Source: Phascolarctobacterium sp. (lineage in GTDB: Bacteria > Bacillota > Negativicutes > Acidaminococcales > Acidaminococcaceae). Taken from it: a DNA stretch of 63,557 bases. Where the stretch lies: NCBI GenBank assembly GCA_017467905.1, contig JAFUKD010000011.1, positions 1-63,557 on the forward strand. Reading direction: 5' to 3'. The notes below the pieces were generated by a model, which did not search any database, was not told where the DNA came from, and saw only the letters and a list, made by a program, of their open reading frames with translations. Position 1 is the first letter of the stretch. The number at the start of each line of letters is the position of its first letter. Below, in pieces: positions 7,889-15,560 of this stretch. Made by a program: the position numbers and the translations under genes.

Positions 7889-10513
7889 TTATTTAATCAT
7901 GCCTTCGATTACGCCCCAAGCAGATTCCAATGCTTCATCCAATTTGGAAACATCCTTGCCGCCAGCTTGTGCCATATCCGGACGACCACCGCCGCCGCCG
8001 CCGCAAACCTTAGCCACAGCCTTAACAATGTTACCAGCGTGCGCGCCCTTAGCGATTGCGTCCTTGGTTGCCATGGTCAAGATAGAAATCTTGCCGCCTT
8101 CCATTACAGAAGCCAGTACTACAACGCCGCCAATCTTGTCACGCATTTGGTCACCCAAATTACGGAGAGCATCAATGCTGTCAACATCAACCTTTTGTAC
8201 GAGAGCAGGCACGCCCTTCAAGTCACGTACTTGGTCAGCAACATTGCTAACCTGTGCCTTAGCGATTTGTGCAGCCAGCTCTTCTGCTTTCTTTTGAGTA
8301 GCCTTCAGCTCAGCTTGCAAAGCTTCCAGGCGAGCAGGTACATCATTTACGCGGCATTTCAGTTCCACAGCCAAGCCCTTAACCATAGCTTCGGTTGCGT
8401 TTACATGTTCAACAGCACCATGACCGGTTACTGCTTCAATACGACGAACGCCTGCGCCGGTGCTTGCTTCGGAGGTAATCTTGAACATACCGATTTGTGC
8501 AGTATTGCTTACATGGCTGCCACCGCAGAACTCCATAGAGAAACCGGGAACAGTTACTACGCGAACAATGTCACCGTATTTTTCACCGAAGAGTGCAGTT
8601 GCACCACGTTGCTTAGCTTCTTCAATAGGCAGCTCTTCAATTTGAACATTCTTCGCTGCCAAAATCTCTTCATTAACAATAGCTTCTACTTCTTTCAGCT
8701 CTGCCTCGGTTACTTGGGAGAAGTGAGAGAAGTCAAAGCGCAAACGGTCAGGACCAACATAGGAGCCTGCTTGGTTTACATGGCTGCCCAAAACTTGCTT
8801 CAAAGCAGCGTGGAGCAAGTGGGTTGCAGTGTGGTTGCGAGCAATATCATTTTTACGGGAGCCTTGTACAACAAAGGTTACGTCCTCGCCCACAGCAACA
8901 GTGCCTTCAATTACGTTACCAATCATAATGGTAGCGCCATCTGCCAGCTTCTTAGTAACGCTTACTTCAATCACACCGGTAGGAGCAGTGATGGTACCAA
9001 TATCACCCAACTGACCGCCGCCTTCTGCGTGGAAGGCAGTAACGTCGCAAATCACAGCAACTTCTGTACCGTCAGCAGCGCTTTCAATAGGTTGAGCGTC
9101 GTGAGCAGGATACAGCTTCACAATCTTGCCGGCAGTTGCAGCTTCGTCAACTTTCAAATCAGCTACCACAATACCGTTGGTGTTATAGATAACAGGACGG
9201 CCTGCCTTGTCGTCGCGTGCATCACGAGCCATCTTGCGTTGAACTTCAAGAGCAGCATCAAAGCCAGCTTTATCCATGGTCATACCATTTTCTTCTAAAA
9301 TTTCTGCAGTCAATTCCCAGGGGAAGCCAAAGGTATCGTTCAGCTTGAAGGCAGTAGCGCCATCCAGCACAGTACCATTGGATTCTTTCAGTTTTGCGAT
9401 TTCTTCATTCAAAAGCTCGCTGCCTTGCTTCAAGGTGCGCAGGAAGCTGGTTTCTTCCATTTCAATAACCTTTTGGATGTATTCGCGTTTTTCAGCCAAG
9501 TTGGTGTAAACGTGACCAAACATTTCAATTACGATATCCACTGCACCTGCAAGGAACATTTGGTTAATGCCAATCAAGCGACCGTGACGAACAGCACGAC
9601 GCAAAATGCGGCGCAATACATAGCCACGACCTTCGTTGGAAGGCAGAATACCGTCGCCAATCATAAAGGTCATGCTACGAGCGTGGTCTGCAATAACCTT
9701 CAAGGAAACCTTAGATTTTTCATCTGCACCGTATTCGATACCTGCAATCTTCGCAGCGTATTCAATGATGGGATAAATCAAATCGGTTTCAAAATTGGAA
9801 GGCTTGCCTTGCAGTACGGAAGCAAGACGTTCCAAACCTGCACCGGTATCAATGTTCTTGTTTTTAAGCGGAGTGTAGGTACCGTCTTCATTTTGGTTGT
9901 ATTGGGTAAATACCAGGTTCCACAATTCCAAGAAGCGGTCACAATCGCAGCCAGGACCACAATCGGGTTTACCACAGCCACGTTCTTCGCCTAAGTCAAT
10001 GTGAATTTCAGAGTCAGGACCGCAGGGACCACTGCCAATTTCCCAGAAGTTTTCTTCCAAGCGGGTAATATGGGAAGGGTCAACGCCAACATCCTTAGTC
10101 CAAATTTCGTAAGCTTCATCATCCTCGGTGTGGATGGTAACATAAAGCTTGTCAACAGGCAGCTCGCAAACCTTGGTCAGGAACTCCCAGCTCCAAGGGA
10201 TAATTTCTTTTTTGAAGTAATCGCCAAAGGAAAAGTTGCCAAGCATTTCAAAATAAGTATGGTGACGCGCAGTACGGCCAACATTTTCAATGTCACCGGT
10301 ACGCACGCATTTTTGGCAAGTAGTAATACGCGGAGAAGGCGGTTTCATTTTGCCGGTAAAGAAAGGCTTAAAGGGTGCCATACCTGCACCGATAATCAAC
10401 AAGGTGGGGTCGTCTTGAGGAATCAAAGACGCACTGGGAAGCATCAAATGCTGTTTCTCTTCGAAAAATTTCAGGAACTTTTCGCGGATTTCATTACCAG
10501 TCATGTATTTCAT
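7889..10513 (-). CDS. alaS: Alanyl-tRNA synthetase
   Basis: 874 residues, full length. The class II catalytic core starts at EIREKFLKFFEEKQHLMLPSASL. The editing domain has NHTATHLLHAAL and CGGSH zinc ligands, and the C-Ala/DHHA1 tail ends with the glycine-rich GGGGGGRPDMAQAGGKD. It charges tRNA-Ala. The ATG used is 15 bases from the nearest GGAG, so the ribosome site is weak or the ATG three codons later is used. A good promoter lies at 10600-10628. No T-box leader is present. Confidence 0.97.
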   Translation of the reverse strand: MKYMTGNEIREKFLKFFEEKQHLMLPSASLIPQDDPTLLIIGAGMAPFKPFFTGKMKPPSPRITTCQKCVRTGDIENVGRTARHHTYFEMLGNFSFGDYFKKEIIPWSWEFLTKVCELPVDKLYVTIHTEDDEAYEIWTKDVGVDPSHITRLEENFWEIGSGPCGPDSEIHIDLGEERGCGKPDCGPGCDCDRFLELWNLVFTQYNQNEDGTYTPLKNKNIDTGAGLERLASVLQGKPSNFETDLIYPIIEYAAKIAGIEYGADEKSKVSLKVIADHARSMTFMIGDGILPSNEGRGYVLRRILRRAVRHGRLIGINQMFLAGAVDIVIEMFGHVYTNLAEKREYIQKVIEMEETSFLRTLKQGSELLNEEIAKLKESNGTVLDGATAFKLNDTFGFPWELTAEILEENGMTMDKAGFDAALEVQRKMARDARDDKAGRPVIYNTNGIVVADLKVDEAATAGKIVKLYPAHDAQPIESAADGTEVAVICDVTAFHAEGGGQLGDIGTITAPTGVIEVSVTKKLADGATIMIGNVIEGTVAVGEDVTFVVQGSRKNDIARNHTATHLLHAALKQVLGSHVNQAGSYVGPDRLRFDFSHFSQVTEAELKEVEAIVNEEILAAKNVQIEELPIEEAKQRGATALFGEKYGDIVRVVTVPGFSMEFCGGSHVSNTAQIGMFKITSEASTGAGVRRIEAVTGHGAVEHVNATEAMVKGLAVELKCRVNDVPARLEALQAELKATQKKAEELAAQIAKAQVSNVADQVRDLKGVPALVQKVDVDSIDALRNLGDQMRDKIGGVVVLASVMEGGKISILTMATKDAIAKGAHAGNIVKAVAKVCGGGGGGRPDMAQAGGKDVSKLDEALESAWGVIEGMIK

Positions 10514-10557
10514 AACTCTTCATTCGCTCCTTAAAAATAAATTTAAAGGTGATGTAA

Positions 10558-10573
10558 TGTAAAAATTTTTACA
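10558..10573. promoter_or_regulatory. Perfect 16-bp palindrome in the alaS leader, candidate operator
   Basis: TGTAAAAATTTTTACA is fully self-complementary and lies about 20 bases downstream of the predicted alaS start of transcription. It could be a repressor site or a short RNA hairpin. No regulator is identified. Confidence 0.4.
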
Positions 10574-10599
10574 CCACTTAATTCACAACATATAGAAAA

Positions 10600-10628
10600 A
10601 TTATATAATTTTTGTTAATGAAAGTCAA
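10600..10628 (-). promoter_or_regulatory. Promoter of alaS
   Basis: -35 TTGACT (10623-10628), a 17-base spacer and -10 TATAAT (10600-10605) on the minus strand give a leader of about 80 bases. Confidence 0.8.
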
Positions 10629-10822
10629 TTATGTTGGATATAAAATAAATCACGACTACGCTCGTGTACAAAGCTAATCTGCTCCGTCGCAGGCAAAAAA
10701 GGTAAATGAGCTTTCTTCAAGCTAACGGGTAAATCCACAATAACCAAGCCTGCCCGTTCACGATATTCTTCCATTTTTTGTAGAAGATTAAACTCTAACA
10801 TATATGACTCCGGATATTTCAC
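10625..10822 (-). CDS. Small unrecognised ORF upstream of alaS
   Basis: A GTG-started frame of 65 codons (SYMLEFNLLQKMEEYRERAG, then LVIVDLPVSL) with sensible residue composition but no clear ribosome site. It may be a remnant, and no family is recognised. Its end overlaps the -35 region of alaS. The remaining sequence to 11028 holds no gene; the only structure seen is a hairpin (AAGCAG/CTGCTT) near 10970-11000. Confidence 0.25.
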   Translation of the reverse strand: MKYPESYMLEFNLLQKMEEYRERAGLVIVDLPVSLKKAHLPFLPATEQISFVHERSRDLFYIQHN

Positions 10823-11028
10823 GCAGATTTCACAACTACTCGAAATAAATTTTGATTTATTAATATGAATAGAATAAAATATTCTCAGATACTCAATGAG
10901 CTTACTTGCAAGTTTCCTCTAGTACAGAAAACTGTTACCGTTAAAACTGAATACCTTAAACTTCATTAAGCAGTAAAAAGTAATACCTTTTCGCTGCTTT
11001 ATTGTAAAAGCTACATCCTAAAATAATA

Positions 11029-11057
11029 TTGACCAAAATATTCCTGAAAGTTATAAT
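11029..11057 (+). promoter_or_regulatory. Promoter of the higBA-type pair
   Basis: -35 TTGACC (11029-11034), a 17-base spacer and -10 TATAAT (11052-11057). The transcript would begin only about 12 bases before the ATG at 11076. Confidence 0.8.
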
Positions 11058-11075
11058 TTAGGTAAAGTTAAACGG

Positions 11076-11471
11076 ATGGCAGTCACGAAAGGAGCTTCAA
11101 ATAAATTGCCTAAAAAGTTTAACATTCATTTTTACAAATCAGATTCCGGTCGAGAACCAGTAAAAGAATATTTAGAAATACTCAAGCAATCAAAAAATAC
11201 CCAAGACCAAAAACTACTGATGGAAATCAGTATGTATTTAACTTTACTTTCCGAAAGAGGTTCCAGCTTGGGAACTCCGTATGTAAAACATTTACGTAAC
11301 GACCTTTGGGAGTTACGTCCTAAAAGTGATAGAATTATATACTGTACCATAAAAAACAATAACATCTATCTACTTCACAACTTTAAAAAGACTTCCCAAA
11401 AAACTCCAATAAAAGAAATCAGAACAGCCTTATTACGCAATAAGAAATTAGTTAACAGTTCCAAGAGGTGA
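11076..11471 (+). CDS. higB: HigB/RelE-type toxin (phage Gp49-like family)
   Basis: 131 residues. The fold pattern of Gp49-like RelE-superfamily mRNA interferases is visible: GREPVKEYLEIL, then GTPYVKHLRNDLWELRPKSD and RIIYCTIKNNNIYLLHNFKKTSQKTP, where the basic residues around WELRP and FKK are the usual active surface. The toxin gene precedes the antitoxin, as in HigBA. An alternative start is the TTG near 11104, which has a much better AAAGGAG upstream and still precedes the first beta strand. Gene symbol by analogy only. Confidence 0.85.
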   Translation: MAVTKGASNKLPKKFNIHFYKSDSGREPVKEYLEILKQSKNTQDQKLLMEISMYLTLLSERGSSLGTPYVKHLRNDLWELRPKSDRIIYCTIKNNNIYLLHNFKKTSQKTPIKEIRTALLRNKKLVNSSKR

Positions 11472-11475
11472 TTTT

Positions 11476-11784
11476 ATGAAAAAAGAAACTTTCAACGCTA
11501 CTATCAATCCTCACCACGTTGGCTCCTCTTTTGAAGACTTTGTAAATGAAAACTTTTCTCCTGAAGAAATCAAACTCATAGAAGCCAAAGCCAAGATATT
11601 AGGCGAAATAATTGATGCACGCAAAGAACTATCATTAACGCAAAAACGAATTGAAGAACTTTCTGGAATAAAACAACCTATGATTGCTAAAATTGAAAAC
11701 GGCAACGCAAACCCTAGCTTGGACAGTCTTCTGCGAATTTTAATTTCTATGGGCAAAACACTGAAAGTTGTTCCAATCCAATAG
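11476..11784 (+). CDS. higA: XRE-family helix-turn-helix antitoxin (HigA-like)
   Basis: 102 residues. A C-terminal HTH_3 domain (LTQKRIEELSGIKQPMIAKI, then NPSLDSLLRILISMGKTL) follows an N-terminal segment likely to wrap the toxin. It starts four bases after the toxin stop, behind AGAGGTGA, so the pair is translationally coupled. Family knowledge says the antitoxin neutralises the toxin and represses the shared promoter at 11029. Confidence 0.9.
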   Translation: MKKETFNATINPHHVGSSFEDFVNENFSPEEIKLIEAKAKILGEIIDARKELSLTQKRIEELSGIKQPMIAKIENGNANPSLDSLLRILISMGKTLKVVPIQ

Positions 11785-11790
11785 CTTCTG

Positions 11791-11823
11791 CTCCCCACCC
11801 TCAACGGTTGGGGAGTTTTTATA
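11791..11823 (+). terminator. Intrinsic terminator of the toxin-antitoxin operon
   Basis: CTCCCCA (11791-11797) pairs with TGGGGAG (11809-11815), followed by TTTTTAT. It lies against the end of the converging polysaccharide cluster. Confidence 0.85.
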
Positions 11824-12568
11824 TTTTCAACTTTCCATCCAAAAAGGCTTGGTAGTCATCACAAATCTTTTGCACATCACTGCCAAAATTAATTTGTTTT
11901 CCCTTATGTAGCCACAAGATTTTATTGCACATGCTTCTTACCTGATGAAGCGAGTGCGAAACTAAAATAGTTGTTGCTCCACCGGTAATAATCTCTTTCA
12001 TCTTAGCTTCGCTCTTCTTACGAAAAGCACCATCACCAACAGAAAGCACTTCGTCCAAAATCAAAATGTCCGACTTAACTAAGGAAGCAATACTAAAGGC
12101 GAGGCGACTCTTCATGCCAGAAGAAAGTTGTTTGAAAGGTCTATCCTCAAACTCTTTCAGCTCTGCAAATTCTATAATCTGGTCATAAGTTTCATCCATA
12201 AACTTGCGAGTGTAACCAAGAAGTGCTCCGCGCAGGTAAGCGTTCTCCTTAACCGTAAGGTCTCCATCAAAACCACTGGCAAGCTCCAAAAGCGCAGCAA
12301 TCTTTCCAACGCGCTTAACTCTTCCCTCGGAAGGAACCATAATTCCGGAAATTGCCTTTAATAATGTAGACTTTCCCGCTCCATTTGTACCGATAATACC
12401 AAGCATATCACCTCGTTCTAATTCGAAGGTGATATTTTTATTTGCCCAAAACTCATTAACTTTATAATTGTTCTTCAACCTACGCACAACATATTCTTTT
12501 AAACCAATACTCTTAAAATCACCGGTAATATATTTTATAGATACGTTCTGCACTTTTAAAATTGACAT
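11819..12568 (-). CDS. Polysaccharide/teichoic-acid ABC exporter, ATPase subunit (TagH/KpsT/Wzt-like)
   Basis: 249 residues. Walker A is GTNGAGKSTLL, the signature is LSSGMKSRLAFS, and Walker B is ILILDEVLSVGD followed by the switch His in LVSHS. It powers export of the lipid-linked polymer across the inner membrane with the permease encoded 9 bases upstream. It lacks the C-terminal glycan-recognition domain of long Wzt proteins, so it resembles KpsT-type ATPases. It is the last gene of the cluster. Confidence 0.92.
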   Translation of the reverse strand: MSILKVQNVSIKYITGDFKSIGLKEYVVRRLKNNYKVNEFWANKNITFELERGDMLGIIGTNGAGKSTLLKAISGIMVPSEGRVKRVGKIAALLELASGFDGDLTVKENAYLRGALLGYTRKFMDETYDQIIEFAELKEFEDRPFKQLSSGMKSRLAFSIASLVKSDILILDEVLSVGDGAFRKKSEAKMKEIITGGATTILVSHSLHQVRSMCNKILWLHKGKQINFGSDVQKICDDYQAFLDGKLKI

Positions 12569-12577
12569 AGCTTCACC

Positions 12578-13351
12578 TTAGACATAGTACAAGAATTTAT
12601 AATTGTACTTTTTATAAACGTAACAGCCTGCACCAAACAAAACAATTGCATAACCCGCAAGCAAGGCATGTAACCACAGTTCAGGAATGGTATCGTTAAT
12701 GACGACACTTCTAAAATATGTAATACACACAAAGATTGGATTACAGTAAAATACATTCTGAATATGCTGCGGCAATCTATCAATGCTATAAAAAATTGCA
12801 CAGCCATACATCACAACCTGCGTGAACAAGCGATACAAATACTCAATGTCTCTAAAAAAGATAAATAGTGCTGAAAGAATTAAACCCATTCCAAGATTGA
12901 TAAAAATCAAGCACACTATTGGATAAACCAAAGTCAAAAACTTCCAAGTAAAAGTAATGCCATCTAACCAAACAAAAACAAAGTAAACTAAAAGTATAAT
13001 TCCAAAATTAATCAACGCGGAAACGTTCTTGGAGAAAAGGAACAAATACTTTGGTACATTTATTTTAGTAAATATCTTGGCATTACTCATCAGCGCGTTC
13101 ATCCCACCATTGGTAGATTCCGTATAGTAATTAAAAATTACTTGCCCACTAAATAGATACACTATGTAATGTTCGATACTTTTTCCAAAAAAATTACCAA
13201 AGATAGTAGCTAATACGCACATCATAAGCAAAGGGGACAATATGCTCCACAACATACCTAAAGCAGTTCTCTTATACTTTTGTTTAAAATCACGCTTAAC
13301 CAATTCTTCAAACATAAATTGGTACTGTCTTAATCTGTTCACGTCAAACAC
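12578..13351 (-). CDS. Polysaccharide/teichoic-acid ABC exporter, permease subunit (TagG/KpsM/Wzm-like)
   Basis: 257 residues with six predicted membrane helices of the ABC-2 type. An N-terminal amphipathic stretch (FEELVKRDFKQKYKRTALGMLW) is typical of Wzm/TagG permeases. Its ATG abuts the stop of the upstream O-antigen ligase gene. With the ATPase it forms the exporter of the polymer built by this cluster. Confidence 0.92.
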   Translation of the reverse strand: MFDVNRLRQYQFMFEELVKRDFKQKYKRTALGMLWSILSPLLMMCVLATIFGNFFGKSIEHYIVYLFSGQVIFNYYTESTNGGMNALMSNAKIFTKINVPKYLFLFSKNVSALINFGIILLVYFVFVWLDGITFTWKFLTLVYPIVCLIFINLGMGLILSALFIFFRDIEYLYRLFTQVVMYGCAIFYSIDRLPQHIQNVFYCNPIFVCITYFRSVVINDTIPELWLHALLAGYAIVLFGAGCYVYKKYNYKFLYYV

Positions 13352-14560
13352 CTATCGCAAATTTTTACTTGGATTATTTTTCAAAACTTTCAAAACTAAT
13401 AAAAAGCCAGTCATAAGCCAAATAGTTTTAGATGCAGAAGAACCATATATGGTTGTATCTATAAATCCAAAACCAGTAAAGCCCGCCCACAAAGCGAACA
13501 TCATCAATGAATAGGGATTTTTATTTTTTATCCAATCTATAAAATTAGAACACAGCACAAACACTGTAAAAGATAGATAACCTAAAAATCCTATGACGCC
13601 AGCTTCAGAAAATATTTGTAAGAAATTGTTGTGAGAATGAGGCAAATTAAACTTTACTCTCTTCAAATCATACTTCTGGTCATATTGCTTCTTAAACTGA
13701 CGCAACCCTACACCAGTCACAGGATGCTCCTTAATCATATTGATACTGCTTTCCCAAACGCTCAACCTACCAATATTAGATTTATTGGTAGTTACATTAG
13801 TAATGGAAGCTACACGATTTTTTAGCTTTGGAGTTGTCCAAAACACACCAAACAACACCACAAAAATCCCCAATGCTACCATTAAATATTTTTTGTTTTC
13901 AAGTAAATACTTATAGCCAACAAATGGAAGTACCAGCAGCAATGTAAGCCATAATCCCCTACTGCGTCCTGCAATTGCTCCCACTAATAAAACGGGTAAC
14001 AAACACATACAAACAGTGCGCAACTTAGCGCTAAAATTTTTATCCATAACCACAACGATTATCACTGGTATAACCATCGCCAAAATGCCTGCTAAATGCA
14101 TAGGGTGATTACCAAAACCACCAGGGCGATTAGTTATACCCATTACAGTTTGGTAAATAACAAGTAAACATTCCACTGCTTCCGCTGCAAAGAACCCTAC
14201 AATAACCTTTTCAATTACTTGGTAGTTTTTAGCAAACAGAGTTATTGCAAATAGAGGTACTAATCTATAGATCCAAATATCACAAAAATATTTGGCACTT
14301 TCCAACGGATTATAGGAGAATATAATGGAAGGAAACATTGTAAGAAGCATGATTCCTATCATTTTATAATAAGAAATATAGGCAGCATCTGTATCGCACA
14401 ACAAGCTACTACCACATTTACTTTTAAGATATGCCAAATACAAGAAACATAAAATTCCTATAACGAAAAAAACACTGCCTATAGCTGTAGAAATCCTATG
14501 AGTAATCAGGCTTAACCCAAAACTCCAAACCAAATATTTACTTAATTTTTCTTCCTTCAT
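13352..14560 (-). CDS. O-antigen ligase/polymerase family membrane protein (WaaL/Wzy_C)
   Basis: About 402 residues with some ten or more membrane helices. The conserved periplasmic loop is present: GVGLRQFKKQYDQKY, then LPHSHNNFLQIFSEAGVIG, containing the family His. Members join lipid-linked glycans to lipid A core or other acceptors, or polymerise repeats. Start set at the ATG that follows GGGTGA with proper spacing; a TTG at 14572 would add four residues. With an ABC exporter present, a ligase role is more likely than a Wzy role, but this is inference. Confidence 0.85.
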   Translation of the reverse strand: MKEEKLSKYLVWSFGLSLITHRISTAIGSVFFVIGILCFLYLAYLKSKCGSSLLCDTDAAYISYYKMIGIMLLTMFPSIIFSYNPLESAKYFCDIWIYRLVPLFAITLFAKNYQVIEKVIVGFFAAEAVECLLVIYQTVMGITNRPGGFGNHPMHLAGILAMVIPVIIVVVMDKNFSAKLRTVCMCLLPVLLVGAIAGRSRGLWLTLLLVLPFVGYKYLLENKKYLMVALGIFVVLFGVFWTTPKLKNRVASITNVTTNKSNIGRLSVWESSINMIKEHPVTGVGLRQFKKQYDQKYDLKRVKFNLPHSHNNFLQIFSEAGVIGFLGYLSFTVFVLCSNFIDWIKNKNPYSLMMFALWAGFTGFGFIDTTIYGSSASKTIWLMTGFLLVLKVLKNNPSKNLR

Positions 14561-14580
14561 CATTTCACCCAAACCCCAAC

Positions 14581-15549
14581 CTAAAAAAACTTGCTAAATT
14601 TAGAAAGCAACGCATATAACTTATGAACAGCTTTACAATTTTTAAAGCTCCATATTAGTACACAGTGCTTTCTTCTTAATTTACATCCTTCATACATCCC
14701 TATATTATCTTCTATAAAATTAGTAACTTCTTTAAACATAAAGTTATCATTTTCAAGACCAATAGCATAAAAGGCTGTTAACGCAGATAGTGCAGATTCT
14801 AATGCAAGCTTTCTACAATAATCTATACACACAATATTATTTTGCAAAGCAAATTCTAAACGCTCCTTATATCCTAAAAAATGTTCATACCTACTTTTAA
14901 CATTAAAGGATTGAGATATAAAATTACCCTTATGCTTCACATAAAAGTAAAAAGGCTTAGACATATACCCAACCCGTTTAGCATTAAAGATAAACTTATA
15001 AGTTGTCGCAACATCTTCGTATCTACGCTGCGCAGGAAAATCAATCCCCGTGATAACTTCCCTTTTGTAAATCTTGTTCCACACAGCATTATCCAAAGTA
15101 CCATTTAAAATTTCTACAATAGCATTACCCTGATGCCAAATAATATCCTTGTCATACCTTGGCTTAAACTTGTTCTTACCTTTTTTTACAACGTAACAAT
15201 CGGCACAAACAATATCAAGACCATTTGCCTCAAGAAAATTTACCATACCTTCACACATATCAGGTGCAATGTAATCATCTGCATCTACAAAACCAATTAA
15301 GGCTCCGGTTGCACACTGTAAACCATTATTCCTTGCTACACTTACGCCTTGGTTATGTTGATGAATAACCTTAACACGTTTATCTATAGAAACATACTCA
15401 TCACAAATAGCCCCACAGGAATCTGTGGAGCCATCGTTTACTAAAATAAGTTCAAAATCTTTATAACTCTGAGCCAAAATAGAATCTATGCATTTGTGAA
15501 TGAAATGTTCTGCATTATAAACAGGAACGATGATAGAAAGTTTGGGCAT
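14581..15549 (-). CDS. Family 2 glycosyltransferase
   Basis: 322 residues. The GT-A nucleotide-sugar domain is at the N terminus: SIIVPVYNAEHFIHKCIDSI, VNDGSTDSCGAICDEY and the metal-binding DADD motif (GFVDADDYIAPDM). The C-terminal third is helical and unassigned. The sugar donor and acceptor cannot be read from sequence. It lies in the capsule/O-antigen cluster, 11 bases after the CDP-glycerol transferase fusion gene. Confidence 0.9.
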   Translation of the reverse strand: MPKLSIIVPVYNAEHFIHKCIDSILAQSYKDFELILVNDGSTDSCGAICDEYVSIDKRVKVIHQHNQGVSVARNNGLQCATGALIGFVDADDYIAPDMCEGMVNFLEANGLDIVCADCYVVKKGKNKFKPRYDKDIIWHQGNAIVEILNGTLDNAVWNKIYKREVITGIDFPAQRRYEDVATTYKFIFNAKRVGYMSKPFYFYVKHKGNFISQSFNVKSRYEHFLGYKERLEFALQNNIVCIDYCRKLALESALSALTAFYAIGLENDNFMFKEVTNFIEDNIGMYEGCKLRRKHCVLIWSFKNCKAVHKLYALLSKFSKFF

Positions 15550-15560
15550 GAAGAGAACTC

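Noticed and set aside
7967-9298. Long plus-strand reading frame opposite alaS
   Set aside because: It is an antisense shadow of alaS with no ribosome site and improbable composition.
10514-10625. T-box riboswitch upstream of alaS
   Set aside because: The leader is only about 80 bases and lacks the T-box sequence and terminator/antiterminator.
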